A stretch of 64,000 bases of DNA, from the NCBI RefSeq assembly GCF_033898525.1, contig NZ_JAXAFJ010000001.1:682001-746000 (forward strand), written 5' to 3'. The stretch's first letter is position 1. Each line of letters opens with the position of its first letter. The translations under genes were made by a program, and so were the position numbers. Source of the stretch: Flaviflagellibacter rhizophilus (GTDB lineage: Bacteria; Pseudomonadota; Alphaproteobacteria; Rhizobiales; Methylopilaceae). Shown in pieces: positions 9,534 to 19,911 of this stretch. The notes beneath the pieces are model-generated. The model did not search any database. It was not told the origin of the DNA and was given only the letters and a program-made list of their open reading frames with translations.

Positions 9534-10028
9534 CTAGCTGTTGCGGCCCTTGCGGCGCAGCCGGACCACCACGTCGACGCGGGCGATTTCCATGCCTTCG
9601 GGCGCTTCCGGAAGTCCGTCGAGCGTGATGTGCGCGCCGGGGATGTCCATCAGCTGGTTCTCGCCCTCCACCAGGAAGTGGTGGTGGTCGGAGACATTGG
9701 TGTCGAAATACGTCTTCGCACCGTCAACCGCGACTTCGCGCAGAAGACCCGCTTCGGTGAACTGGTGCAGCGTGTTGTAGACGGTCGCCAGCGAGACCGG
9801 CACACGGGCGCGCATGGCTTCCTCGTGCAGGATTTCCGCCGTCACGTGCCGGTCGCCCTTTGCGTAGAGCAGGCGGCCGAGCGCAATGCGCTGGCGGGTC
9901 GGACGCAGGCTCACGCCACGCAGCAGGGCTCCGACATCGCGGGCAACGCACGCGCTGGGCCGCAATCCGCAATCCAGCGGCCGCGTCGAGGAAGCGGTCG
10001 TGCCGCCCAGAGCCGTATCGTCGGCCAT
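9534..10028 (-). CDS. irr: Iron response regulator Irr (Fur superfamily)
   Basis: Heme-responsive transcription factor that in Rhizobiales controls iron uptake, heme synthesis and iron storage. 164 residues. A variable N-terminus is followed by the winged-helix region (LRPTRQRIALGRLL; SLATVYNTLHQF) and the dimerisation domain with the diagnostic HHH cluster at 115-117 (SDHHHF), a heme/metal-binding feature of Irr. The N-terminal heme regulatory CP motif of Bradyrhizobium Irr is absent; only an AC-VAR sequence is seen near residue 27. This form therefore probably senses heme through the His cluster. Start ATG at 10028 follows GGGAG. It could control the siderophore locus at 57-64 kb, but no binding site was recognised there. 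Confidence 0.93.
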   Translation of the reverse strand: MADDTALGGTTASSTRPLDCGLRPSACVARDVGALLRGVSLRPTRQRIALGRLLYAKGDRHVTAEILHEEAMRARVPVSLATVYNTLHQFTEAGLLREVAVDGAKTYFDTNVSDHHHFLVEGENQLMDIPGAHITLDGLPEAPEGMEIARVDVVVRLRRKGRNS

Positions 10029-10117
10029 CGTCTCCCATCCGTCATGACGTGAAATAGCGCCCGCGAGGGGCAGCCGTTATCGTGTGTATACCAAAGGGGG
10101 CCGGTCCCCTGCAAGCC

Positions 10118-10756
10118 TCAGTGTGGAGACGGATCGCCGCCGCCGAGATCGTGCCACTCGGTCACGCGCGCGTCCGCGCCAAGATGGTAGACGAGCGGCG
10201 CGCCGGTCTGCAGCTGACGCTCGACGATGGTGTCCGGGTCGTGGTTCTCCAGAACCATGATGAGGGCGCGCAGCGAGTTTCCGTGCGCGGAGACGATGAC
10301 GCGCTTGCCGCTCAGGACCTGCGGCAGGATGTTCTGCACGTAATAGGTCAGCGCGCGGGCCAGCGTGTCGCGCAGGCTCTCGCCTCCGGGAGGCGCCACG
10401 GCGTAGGACCGGCGCCAGGTGTGCACCTGATTGATGCCGAACTTGGCCGCTGCATCGTCCTTGTTAAGTCCGACGAGCTCGCCGTAATCCCGCTCGTTCA
10501 ACGCGCGGTCGCGGATCACCGTGAGATCCTGCTGGCCCATCTCCTCGAGCATGAGGTCCAGCGTTCGATAGGCGCGGATCAGGGTGGAGGTGAAGGCCAT
10601 GTCGAATTCGAGGCCGGCCTCCTTGAGCTTGCGGCCGGCGTCACGCGCTTCCTCCACGCCCTTCGGCGTCAGGTTGACGTCGCGCCAGCCGGTGAAGAGG
10701 TTCCTGAGGTTCCATTCGCTCTGGCCGTGCCGGACGAGGACGAGGGTGCGATCCAT
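10118..10756 (-). CDS. gpmA: 2,3-bisphosphoglycerate-dependent phosphoglycerate mutase
   Basis: Glycolytic/gluconeogenic enzyme interconverting 3- and 2-phosphoglycerate. 212 residues, as in the short alphaproteobacterial form. The phosphohistidine motif LVRHGQSEWN is at 6-15, with TSTLIRAYRT and ALNERDYGEL following, and the second catalytic histidine lies in SAHGNSLRAL. The start ATG at 10756 has GAGGTG just upstream and lies 5 nt after the dapB stop, so dapB and gpmA form an operon. A much longer open frame runs upstream but is only the antisense-rich frame over dapB. Confidence 0.95.
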   Translation of the reverse strand: MDRTLVLVRHGQSEWNLRNLFTGWRDVNLTPKGVEEARDAGRKLKEAGLEFDMAFTSTLIRAYRTLDLMLEEMGQQDLTVIRDRALNERDYGELVGLNKDDAAAKFGINQVHTWRRSYAVAPPGGESLRDTLARALTYYVQNILPQVLSGKRVIVSAHGNSLRALIMVLENHDPDTIVERQLQTGAPLVYHLGADARVTEWHDLGGGDPSPH

Positions 10757-10761
10757 GTGTT

Positions 10762-11580
10762 TCACCTCACGGGGTCGGCAAGGCCGAGGACATCGGTCAT
10801 TGAATATTGGCCCGGATTGCGGCCGCGCGCCCACAGGGCTGCGTGCACCGCGCCTCGCGCGAAGATGGCTCGGTCGCCCGCCGCGTGGGAGAGGACGATG
10901 CGCTCGCCTTCCCCTGCGAGGATCACGGAATGTTCGCCGATGACGGAGCCGCCGCGCAGCGTCGCGAAGCCGATGCTTCCGGGCACCCGCGCTCCTGTGT
11001 GTCCATCGCGGCTGCGAACCGACACATCGCCCAGTGCGACCTCCCGGCCTTCGGCGGCCGCTTCGCCAAGAAGCAGGGCCGTGCCGGACGGCGCGTCCAC
11101 TTTGTGGCGGTGGTGCATTTCCAGAATCTCGAGATCGAAGCCGGGCAGCGCGGTCGCTGCCTGACGGACAAGAGCCGCCAGCAGGTTGACGCCAAGGCTC
11201 ATATTGCCTGAGCGCACGACAACAGCGTGACGCGCCGCGGCCTGGATACGGGCCAGATCGGCGTCGGCGAAACCTGTCGTTCCGATGACATGGACAAGGC
11301 GCGCCTGCGCCGCCAGGGCCACGAACTCCACGCTTGCGGCGGGCGAGGTAAAATCCAGCACACCCTGCGCGGAGGCAAAGAGCGGAAGCGGATCGTCCGT
11401 GACGTTGACGCCGCACGGCGCCAGTCCGGAAAGGGTGCCGGCGTCCTGCCCGAGCAACGGGCTGCCCTCGCGCTCGATGGCACCCGCAAGCGTGCAGTCG
11501 GCGTTGTCCAGCACGGCGCGCATGAGCTCCCGGCCCATCCGTCCGCCCGCTCCCACTACAACCAGTCGCATGCCGCTCAT
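10762..11580 (-). CDS. dapB: 4-hydroxy-tetrahydrodipicolinate reductase
   Basis: NAD(P)H-dependent enzyme of the diaminopimelate/lysine pathway. 272 residues from ATG at 11580. The Rossmann motif GAGGRMGR is at 10-17. The substrate-binding/catalytic motif EMHHRHKVDAPSGTA contains His156, His157 and Lys160. RSGNMSLGVN is also conserved. First gene of a two-gene operon with gpmA. The open frame extends 64 codons further upstream, but that part has no family similarity. ATG at 11571 is an alternative start. Confidence 0.95.
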   Translation of the reverse strand: MSGMRLVVVGAGGRMGRELMRAVLDNADCTLAGAIEREGSPLLGQDAGTLSGLAPCGVNVTDDPLPLFASAQGVLDFTSPAASVEFVALAAQARLVHVIGTTGFADADLARIQAAARHAVVVRSGNMSLGVNLLAALVRQAATALPGFDLEILEMHHRHKVDAPSGTALLLGEAAAEGREVALGDVSVRSRDGHTGARVPGSIGFATLRGGSVIGEHSVILAGEGERIVLSHAAGDRAIFARGAVHAALWARGRNPGQYSMTDVLGLADPVR

Positions 11581-11638
11581 CGCCCAGCCCCAGGTCCCGC
11601 GTGTAGCCGCTCGATCCTTGCCAAGGGGTGAAGGCCCG

Positions 11639-11932
11639 TCAGGCGCCGGTGCCTTCGATGACGATGAACTCGGCCTCGCAATGGCCATCGCGGAAGCCTT
11701 TGGCTTCCTGATATTGCGGGGAGTTCCAGCAATCGAGCGCCGCCTGGAAGCTCGGAAATTCGACAATGACATTACGCGCGCGTGCCGTGCCCTGCACCGC
11801 CTCGAATCGCCCGCCGCGCGTCAGGTAACGCCCGCCGAAGGCCTCTATGGCTCCAGGGCTACGCGCGGCGTAGTCCTTGAAGGCTTCAGCATCCGACACG
11901 TCGAGCCGTGCGATCCAGTATCCCTTGGCCAT
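11639..11932 (-). CDS. DUF1330-family small protein
   Basis: 97-residue ferredoxin-like alpha/beta-barrel-type protein. The family pattern is clear: MAKGYWIARLDVSD at the N-terminus, then AFGGRYLTRGG and NVIVEFPSFQAALDCWNSPQYQ. DUF1330 proteins form dimeric ABM-like barrels, and their biochemical role is unassigned. The start at 11932 has a near-perfect AGGAGGAA site. It sits between pyrF and dapB on the same strand and may be cotranscribed with pyrF (37-nt gap). Confidence 0.9.
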   Translation of the reverse strand: MAKGYWIARLDVSDAEAFKDYAARSPGAIEAFGGRYLTRGGRFEAVQGTARARNVIVEFPSFQAALDCWNSPQYQEAKGFRDGHCEAEFIVIEGTGA

Positions 11933-11969
11933 CGCTTCCTCCTACGGGCAGTCTTCTTGTACCCAGCTT

Positions 11970-12671
11970 CTACAATGCGTTTGCGATTTGCGCGACGATT
12001 GCTTCAGCCGCAGCCCGGGGATCTTCGGCACCCAGGATGGGGCGGCCGACGACAAGGTAGTCCGCACCGGCAAGGATTGCGTCAGCCGGGGTCACGACGC
12101 GCTTCTGGTCTCCCACCTCGTCGCCAGCGGAGCGGATGCCCGGAGTGACGATGCTCACCGTCGGCCCCGCCATCTCCCGCACCAGCCCGGCTTCGGCTGC
12201 CGAGCAGACAATGCCGTCCACGCCGAAGGCGCGGGCCTGCTGGGCGCGCATCCGCACCAGTTCGGAAACCGGGAAGGCGTAGCCCGCCTCGGCGGCATCG
12301 GCGTCGTCGTAGGACGTCAGAGCCGTGACGGCGAGGATGCGCAGACCGCTTTCGCCCCGTCCCGCGACGGCGGCGCGCATGGTCTGTGGATAGGCGTGCA
12401 CCGTCACGAAGGCTGCGCCGAGCCGGGCAAGGCTCGCCACACCCTTCTCCACCGTGTTGCCGATGTCGTGCAGCTTGAAATCGAGGAAGACCTGCTTGCC
12501 CTCGCCGGCCAGCCGCTCTGCGAGAGCGAGTCCGCCGGCGAAGCCGAGCTGGTAACCGATCTTGTAGAAGGTCACGCTCTCGCCGAGCGTTGCGACCGCC
12601 GCTTCAGCGGATCCGATATCGGTGTCGAGCGCGACAATCAGCCGGTCGCGCGGATCGAGGGGAGCGGTCAT
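11970..12671 (-). CDS. pyrF: Orotidine 5'-phosphate decarboxylase
   Basis: Last step of UMP synthesis, OMP to UMP. 233 residues from ATG at 12671. LIVALDTD is at the N-terminus. The catalytic DxKxxD signature is at 64-69 (FLDFKLHDIGNT), with the extra charged Lys37 in YKIGYQ. The phosphate-binding end has TPGIR and DYLVVGRPI. Same strand as the DUF1330 gene below and the pmtA-like gene above (55 nt). Confidence 0.96.
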   Translation of the reverse strand: MTAPLDPRDRLIVALDTDIGSAEAAVATLGESVTFYKIGYQLGFAGGLALAERLAGEGKQVFLDFKLHDIGNTVEKGVASLARLGAAFVTVHAYPQTMRAAVAGRGESGLRILAVTALTSYDDADAAEAGYAFPVSELVRMRAQQARAFGVDGIVCSAAEAGLVREMAGPTVSIVTPGIRSAGDEVGDQKRVVTPADAILAGADYLVVGRPILGAEDPRAAAEAIVAQIANAL

Positions 12672-12726
12672 GTCCGGTGTCCGGTGTTGAGCGCGGCACC
12701 GCGCATGATGAGATCGGGACCGCGCA

Positions 12727-13344
12727 TCACGCCTCGGTGGCGCGGCGATAGGTCCAGACGCGGGCGGGGGGAATGTTGCGCCAGACGACCCGGCTGCCAC
12801 GTGCAGCGGCGCCCTCGGCGGCGAAGAGCGGGATGGGCGGCGCAACCATATAGGTGAACTGGGCGAACGGCGCGCCGGGGCGGCAAAGTTCCAGGCATTC
12901 CTTGAGAAGACGGGCGCGCTGCGGCACCGGCTTTGTCAGCAGCGGCAGGCTTGAAACCACACCGGCCAAGGGCTCGTCCACCACGCCCGACAGCACGTCC
13001 CGCACGGCATAGGCATCGCCCTGAATCACATTGGCCCGCGGAAAGCGCTCGCGCAGCAGCATGACGAAGGCGGTGTTGAACTCCACGAGGACTAGCCGCG
13101 CCTCATCGATGCCGCGGTCGACCAGCGCCTGCGTAACCGGGCCCGTCCCCGGTCCGAGCTCGAGGATCGGGCCTTCGGAAGCCGGATCCATCGGTCGCGC
13201 CATCATCTGCGCCAAAGCCCGCCCTGACGGCGTCACCGACCCCATGATCAACGGCTTCTCCATCCATGACCGGATGAAGCGCGCCTCGTCACGCAAGGGA
13301 GGTTTTTTATGGCCGCCGGGAGCTAAGGGCGCGGGGTGGATCAT
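12727..13344 (-). CDS. pmtA: PmtA-like phospholipid N-methyltransferase
   Basis: SAM-dependent methyltransferase of 205 residues. Motif I is LELGPGTGPV at 61-70. RFIRSWMEKPLIMGSVTPSG at the start is the membrane-associating N-terminus typical of Rhizobium/Rhodobacter-type PmtA, which converts phosphatidylethanolamine to phosphatidylcholine. ASSLPLL-like VVSSLPLLTKPVPQR and AQFTYMVAPPIP also match that family. It could instead be a related lipid or rRNA-adenine-dimethylase-like methyltransferase, so the substrate is inferred. It lies upstream of pyrF on the same strand. Confidence 0.8.
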   Translation of the reverse strand: MIHPAPLAPGGHKKPPLRDEARFIRSWMEKPLIMGSVTPSGRALAQMMARPMDPASEGPILELGPGTGPVTQALVDRGIDEARLVLVEFNTAFVMLLRERFPRANVIQGDAYAVRDVLSGVVDEPLAGVVSSLPLLTKPVPQRARLLKECLELCRPGAPFAQFTYMVAPPIPLFAAEGAAARGSRVVWRNIPPARVWTYRRATEA

Positions 13345-13406
13345 CGTGCTGGAGGATTCGCACTTTTACGGATCGGGAGCAATGGTTTCGCGGCCTCGGA
13401 ATTGCT

Positions 13407-14546
13407 TCAGGCGCTTCCGAACAGATCCTTCACCTTGGCGAAGAAGCCCTCCGATTCCGGGTGATTGCCTTCCGAGGAGGCCTGCCGGAACTCTTCCAGC
13501 AATTCCCGCTGGCGCTTGGACAGGTTCTTCGGGGTCTCGACCTCGATCTGGATGTAGAGATCGCCGAAGTCGCGCGAGCGAAGCACCGGCATGCCCTTGC
13601 GGCTGAGACGGAACTGCCGACCCGATTGCGTGCCCTCCGCGACCTTGAGCTTGGCCGCCTCGCCGGAAAGCGTGGGCACCTCGATCTCGGTGCCGAGCGC
13701 GGCATCGGTCATGGAGACGGGAACGCGGCAGTAGAGATCCGCTCCCTCACGCTCGAAGAAGCCGTGCGGCTGTACCGACAGGAAGATGTAGAGATCCCCG
13801 GCCGGCCCGCCGCGCAGACCGGCCTCGCCCTCACCGGAGAGACGGATGCGCGTGCCCTCCTCAACGCCCGGCGGCACATTGACCTGAAGGGTTCGCTCGC
13901 GCGTCACGCGGCCGGCGCCATGGCAGCTGTCGCACGGGTCGTCGATAACCTGGCCGCGCCCGCCGCAGGTGGGGCAGGTGTGCTCCATCAGGAACAGCCC
14001 CTGCGTGGCCCGCACACGCCCCGCGCCGCCGCACGTTCCGCAGGTCCGCGGCTTGGAACTGGCCTTTGCGCCGGAGCCGGCGCAAGCTTCGCAGGTGACT
14101 GGCGTCGGGATGCGGATCTGCGCGGTCTTGCCCCCATAGGCGTCCTCAAGCGAGATCTCCATGTTGTAGCGCAGGTCGGAACCGCGTTCGCGTCCGGAGG
14201 CCTGACGCCCGCGTCCGCCGCCGCCGCCCATCATGTCGCCGAACATGCTCTCGAAGATGTCGGACATGGACGCGCCGAATCCGGCACCGCCGAAACCGCC
14301 CGCCGCGCCGCCGCCGCCATTCTCGAAGGCAGCATGGCCGAAGCGGTCATAGGCCGCCCGCTTCTGCGGGTCCTTCAGCGCCTCGTAGGCGGAATTTATC
14401 TCCTTGAACCGAGCCTCGGCGGTCGCGTCGCCGGGATTGCGGTCGGGATGGCACTCCATGGCCATTTTGCGGAAGGCGCTCTTGAGTTCGCCGTCCTTGG
14501 CCGTCCGGGAGACGCCGAGGGTTTCGTAGAAGCAGCGTGTCGCCAT
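13407..14546 (-). CDS. dnaJ: Chaperone DnaJ
   Basis: Hsp40 co-chaperone that delivers substrates to DnaK and stimulates its ATPase. 379 residues. The J domain has HPD at 33-35, followed by a Gly/Phe-rich linker (about 77-112). The zinc domain has four CxxCxGxG repeats at 152, 169, 191 and 205, and a C-terminal beta-sandwich region follows. It is downstream of dnaK by 139 nt on the same strand, the standard dnaKJ order, and is probably read from the heat-shock promoter upstream of dnaK. Confidence 0.97.
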   Translation of the reverse strand: MATRCFYETLGVSRTAKDGELKSAFRKMAMECHPDRNPGDATAEARFKEINSAYEALKDPQKRAAYDRFGHAAFENGGGGAAGGFGGAGFGASMSDIFESMFGDMMGGGGGRGRQASGRERGSDLRYNMEISLEDAYGGKTAQIRIPTPVTCEACAGSGAKASSKPRTCGTCGGAGRVRATQGLFLMEHTCPTCGGRGQVIDDPCDSCHGAGRVTRERTLQVNVPPGVEEGTRIRLSGEGEAGLRGGPAGDLYIFLSVQPHGFFEREGADLYCRVPVSMTDAALGTEIEVPTLSGEAAKLKVAEGTQSGRQFRLSRKGMPVLRSRDFGDLYIQIEVETPKNLSKRQRELLEEFRQASSEGNHPESEGFFAKVKDLFGSA

Positions 14547-14685
14547 GACGTGATGGTCACCGGATCAAAGAGCGGCCCCGGCCCGGCGGGCGCGACATGC
14601 GCTCGCGGAAGAAGGGCCGCCGAAGGGTTCGCCTCCCCGGAAACCACTGAAGGTCGCCGGAGAGGATGGTGTTCATTGCCTGGGA

Positions 14686-16587
<1,902 letters not shown>

Positions 16588-16926
16588 GCTCTTCATTTCC
16601 CTTCAAATCAGCGAAACCGAGTGGGCCCCGAAGCAGCCCGTTTCCGAGGGCCGTCCCGCTCCCTGAACGGGCGGCCGGTCCCCTTAGGAATTCCACGCCT
16701 GAAGCGTGGTGATGGCGGTCATATAGTGAGGAGGTTTTGGCGCGCAAGACGCAATGCAGGCCTGCGCACGGCTGACGGCGCGGCGGCGGCGGCAAGTCGA
16801 GGCGCAGCGTGACCCGGCGTAGCGTCACGACCGAAGCCGAGCGGTTCAGGGGCTTGGAAGGCAATCAGAAGCGTCGCACGCGCCGCCTAGGCGCGTGCCA
16901 AAAATGATCGCGGCTCTCGAAGCCTC
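16588..16926 (-). other. dnaK upstream region (339 bp, no gene)
   Basis: No coding frame with family character was seen. It holds the RpoH-like promoter at 16721-16748 and, just after the predicted start point, a perfect 6-bp inverted repeat (CCACGC at 16693-16698, GCGTGG at 16704-16709, 5-nt loop). A CIRCE element was looked for and not found. The remaining part up to 16926 is GC-rich with nothing recognisable. Confidence 0.6.
16721..16748 (-). promoter_or_regulatory. Candidate RpoH (sigma-32) promoter of dnaK
   Basis: On the minus strand CTTGCG is separated by exactly 16 nt from CTATAT. This fits the alphaproteobacterial heat-shock pattern (CTTG, then C-Y-A/T-rich -10). The predicted start point near 16714 would give a leader of about 127 nt. 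Inference from pattern only. Confidence 0.55.
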
Positions 16927-17148
16927 TCAGGCGTGTTCGCTGACGCTTTCCAGCGCGCGGGTCAGCACCAGCCGCACCTTGTTGCGCGCATGCTCCCGCA
17001 ATTCGATCTCGGAGGCCGCACCGCTGATCTGGAGCGGGAACTTCATGTTGATGACGCTCGGCCCCTTGCCGCCGTCGCAGGCGATGCAGACCGAAGCCGT
17101 GTTGTCGACAAGATCGACCTGCAGGTTCTTCATCACGTAATGGCCCAT
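16927..17148 (-). CDS. Small conserved-looking hypothetical protein
   Basis: 73 residues from ATG at 17148, chosen because GGAGG sits 7-8 nt upstream; further in-frame starts lie up to 17178. The sequence alternates strand-like segments (VMKNLQVDLVDN, ASVCIACD) with a C-terminal amphipathic helix (IELREHARNKVRLVLTRALES). It has two cysteines in VCIACDGG. Not recognised. It lies upstream of dnaK on the same strand and diverges from alkB. Confidence 0.6.
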   Translation of the reverse strand: MGHYVMKNLQVDLVDNTASVCIACDGGKGPSVINMKFPLQISGAASEIELREHARNKVRLVLTRALESVSEHA

Positions 17149-17220
17149 GGCATTTCCTCCGGGCATCTGCGTGCCCATGAGAACAATCTATGCCTCCCCG
17201 GCACCGAGGAAAACCCTGTG

Positions 17221-17856
17221 GTGAAGACCGCCTGCATCGAAGTCTGGCCCGGCGCGCTGCACATGCCCGGCTACCTGTCGCGCCCGGTGCAGGAGGCGCT
17301 GCTGGACGAGCTCAGATCCGCCCTGCGCGCGGCGCCGCTGTTCCAGCCGACGATGCCCCGCACCGGCAAGCCGTTCTCCGTCCGCATGAGCAATCTTGGG
17401 CCGCTCGGCTGGGTCTCGGACAAGAGCGGGTATCGCTACCAGCCGCACCACCCGGTTACGGGAGACGCATGGCCATCCTTTCCGTCTACGGTGATCCAAG
17501 CATGGCAGGACCTGTCGGGGTGCGCCTACCCGCCCGAGGCCTGCCTCGTGAACTGGTACGCAGCCGGAGCAAGGATGGGCCTGCATCAGGACCGGGACGA
17601 GCAGGATTTCACGGCCCCGGTGGTGTCGCTCTCGCTTGGCGACACGGCGGTGTTCCGCGTCGGCGGCGAGGCGCGCAACACGCCCACCCGCTCGGTGCGG
17701 CTGGAGAGCGGCGACGCCTTCGTGCTCGGCGGCGCGGCGCGGCTGGCCTTCCATGGCGTGGACCGCGTCATACCCGGCTCCTCGACATTGCTGCCGGAGC
17801 CGGGACGCATCAACCTCACGCTGCGGCGGGTCACCCCGCCGCCGCTTCAGGCCTGA
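17221..17856 (+). CDS. alkB: AlkB-type Fe(II)/2-oxoglutarate DNA dioxygenase
   Basis: Oxidative demethylase that repairs 1-methyladenine and 3-methylcytosine in DNA. About 211 residues. The iron ligands are in LHQDRDE (HxD) and the distal His in AFHGVDR. The 2-oxoglutarate arginines are in RINLTLRR, the AlkB RxNxTxR signature. NWYAAGARMGLHQD is also classic. No ATG lies at the expected position. GTG at 17221 (or 17218) preceded by GAGGA at 17206 is the best start; ATG at 17263 would clip the N-terminus. It converges with grpE with a 10-nt overlap. The Ada gene of the same adaptive response lies 13 kb away. Confidence 0.9.
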   Translation: MKTACIEVWPGALHMPGYLSRPVQEALLDELRSALRAAPLFQPTMPRTGKPFSVRMSNLGPLGWVSDKSGYRYQPHHPVTGDAWPSFPSTVIQAWQDLSGCAYPPEACLVNWYAAGARMGLHQDRDEQDFTAPVVSLSLGDTAVFRVGGEARNTPTRSVRLESGDAFVLGGAARLAFHGVDRVIPGSSTLLPEPGRINLTLRRVTPPPLQA

Positions 17857-18446
17857 TTGCCGGACGAGGGCTCGCTGTCGGACGGAAGCGTGTCGGCAAC
17901 GCTCATCTTCGCGCCGCCCTTCGAGACGCCCACCTGGGCCGGCCGCAGAAGGCGACCAGACAGGCTGAAGCCGGCCTGCACCAGATGCACAACGCTGTTG
18001 GCGGGCTGCGACGGGTCCGGAACCTCGAAGATGGCCTCGTGCAGGTTGGGGTCGAAGCGGTCGCCCGTCTTCGGCTCGATGCGCGTGATGCCGTGCTTCG
18101 AGAGGACCGACGAGAGCTGCCGCCCCGTCATCTCCACGCCTTCAGCGAGGGATTTCAGGGATCCGTCCTGCGCATCCGCGGGCACCGAGGCCAGGGCACG
18201 CTCAAGGTTGTCGGCCACGGAGACGATGTCCCGCGCGAAGGAGGTCACCGCATAGGCACGGGAGTCGTGGACTTCCTTTTCCGTGCGCTTGCGGAGGTTT
18301 TCCATCTCGGCCAGCGTGCGCAGCACGCGGTCCTTGAGATCGGAGTTCTCGGCCTGAAGCTTCTCCACGGGATCGGGCTGCGCGGGCGCAGCCTCTGCGC
18401 GAAGGGCTTCCGGTTCGTTTTCGATGTCGTCGATATTGCTGGTCAT
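17847..18446 (-). CDS. grpE: Nucleotide exchange factor GrpE
   Basis: Promotes ADP release from DnaK. 199 residues from ATG at 18446. An acidic, disordered N-terminus is followed by a long coiled coil (LQAENSDLKDRVLRTLAEMENLRKR) and the C-terminal beta domain with HGITRIEPKTGDRFDPNLHEA and VVHLVQAGFSLSGRLLRPAQVGVSKG. No Shine-Dalgarno precedes the start. A heat-shock-like promoter sits immediately upstream, which suggests a nearly leaderless message. ATG at 18458 is the alternative start. Confidence 0.95.
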   Translation of the reverse strand: MTSNIDDIENEPEALRAEAAPAQPDPVEKLQAENSDLKDRVLRTLAEMENLRKRTEKEVHDSRAYAVTSFARDIVSVADNLERALASVPADAQDGSLKSLAEGVEMTGRQLSSVLSKHGITRIEPKTGDRFDPNLHEAIFEVPDPSQPANSVVHLVQAGFSLSGRLLRPAQVGVSKGGAKMSVADTLPSDSEPSSGNQA

Positions 18447-18457
18447 GGCGAGCCGCA

Positions 18458-18485
18458 TATCAGAGAGATATGAAGTAAAATCAAG
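18458..18485 (-). promoter_or_regulatory. Candidate RpoH promoter of grpE
   Basis: Minus-strand CTTGAT, 16-nt spacer, CTGATA: the same spacing as the dnaK element. The predicted start point is within about 5 nt of the grpE ATG at 18446. Moderate match; inference. Confidence 0.4.
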
Positions 18486-18560
18486 CCGGCAAAGCGAACG
18501 GTCGAACGGGTTCATGCCGTTTACCGTTCCGGCAGCCGCCTGTGCGGGACAATCTTGGCC

Positions 18561-19868
18561 ATGCCGGAGACAGCTTTAGATCCCTTGTTCGGACGCACGG
18601 TCGGCGGGCGCCTGCGGCTCGATACGCTCGGGAAGCTGCGCTGGCTTGCCGTAGGCGGCCAGACGGCGGCCGTGCTGGTCGTCTCCGGCGCGTTCGATAT
18701 CGCGCTCCCCCTGCTGGCCTGCCTTGTGGTGATTGCCGTCTCGGCCGCTCTCAACGTGGTGCTGCGGCTCACCTTCCCCCTCACAACACGGCTGGACAGC
18801 GACAGGGCCGCCATGTTGCTCGCCTTCGACATCCTGCAGCTTGCCGCGCTTCTCAGCCTCACCGGCGGCTTGCAAAACCCGTTTGCGCTCCTGTTCCTGG
18901 CGCCGGTGCTGATTTCCGCCACCGCTCTGCCGCCACCACAGACCACATTGCTGGGCCTGCTCGCCTTTTGCTGCGCCAGCCTGCTGATCCCCTTCCACCT
19001 GCCGCTGCCATGGCCGGACGGCTCCTTCGAACTGCCCAAGCTGTATCTGCTGGGCGTGTGGGTGGCCGTCACCCTCTCGCTGGTCTTCATCAGCACTTAT
19101 GCGTGGCGGGTGGCGGAGGAAAACCGCCAGATGTCCGAAGCGCTCGCAGCCACCGAACTGGTGCTGGCCCGCGAACAGCACATCTCCGCGCTCGATGGCC
19201 TTGCCGCCGCCGCCGCCCACGAGCTCGGCACGCCCTTGGCCACCATCCGGCTCGTGGCGCGCGAACTGGAGCGCTCGATGCCAGACGAGGGACCGATGAA
19301 GGACGACATCGTTCTTCTTCGCGAACAGGTCGATCGCTGCCGCGACATCCTCCGCAAGCTGACCTCGCTCCACGAGGAAGGAGCCCCCCACGCCCAGATG
19401 GCGCTCAGCACGCTCATCGAGGAGGTGGCGGCTCCCCACCGCGAGTTCGGCGTCGAGATCGCAATCGTGGCACGCGGATCCGATGCAGCCGAACCGGTGG
19501 TGCTCCGCAATCCCGCGATCCTGTACGGCCTGGGCAATCTGGTGGAGAACGCGGTCGATTTCGCGCGTGCCAAGGTCTGGATCGATGCGGGATGGACGGC
19601 GGATCAGGTCGCGGTGACCATCACGGACGATGGCCCGGGTTTCTCCCCCGAGGTTCTGGCCCGCCTGGGGGATCCCTACCTCACCACACGCGGCCCGCGC
19701 AGTGGAGAAGATCGCGAGCGACCCGGCCTCGGACTAGGCGTCTTCATCGCCAAGACCCTGCTTGAGCGCACGGGGGGCCGGGTGGAATTCGAGAACGGCG
19801 CTACGGGCGCCGTGGTGCGCGTGGTCTGGCCTCGCACCAGCTTCGAGGACGGGCGCGATCAGGGCTGA
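18561..19868 (+). CDS. regB: RegB/PrrB/ActS redox-sensing histidine kinase
   Basis: Membrane sensor of the global redox two-component system of photosynthetic and nitrogen-fixing alphaproteobacteria. 435 residues with six predicted N-terminal helices. The conserved quinone-site loop GGLQNPF is at about 102-108. The H box HELGTPL has phospho-acceptor His220. DRCRDIL contains Cys260, exactly 40 residues past the histidine as for the redox-active Cys265/His225 pair in Rhodobacter RegB. ATP-binding motifs are NLVENAVDFA, DDGPGFS and GLGLGVFIAKTLL. Start ATG 18561; TTG at 18555 is possible. Divergent from grpE, and followed 100 nt later by regA. Confidence 0.93.
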   Translation: MPETALDPLFGRTVGGRLRLDTLGKLRWLAVGGQTAAVLVVSGAFDIALPLLACLVVIAVSAALNVVLRLTFPLTTRLDSDRAAMLLAFDILQLAALLSLTGGLQNPFALLFLAPVLISATALPPPQTTLLGLLAFCCASLLIPFHLPLPWPDGSFELPKLYLLGVWVAVTLSLVFISTYAWRVAEENRQMSEALAATELVLAREQHISALDGLAAAAAHELGTPLATIRLVARELERSMPDEGPMKDDIVLLREQVDRCRDILRKLTSLHEEGAPHAQMALSTLIEEVAAPHREFGVEIAIVARGSDAAEPVVLRNPAILYGLGNLVENAVDFARAKVWIDAGWTADQVAVTITDDGPGFSPEVLARLGDPYLTTRGPRSGEDRERPGLGLGVFIAKTLLERTGGRVEFENGATGAVVRVVWPRTSFEDGRDQG

Positions 19869-19911
19869 TCCCCATGTCTCCGGCCCCTTTCTCTTGTGTC
19901 ATGGGACCGTT

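Noticed and set aside
16588..16926. CIRCE operator upstream of dnaK
   Set aside because: No TTAGCACTC-N9-GAGTGCTAA-like sequence; a CTTG-type promoter explains heat-shock control better.
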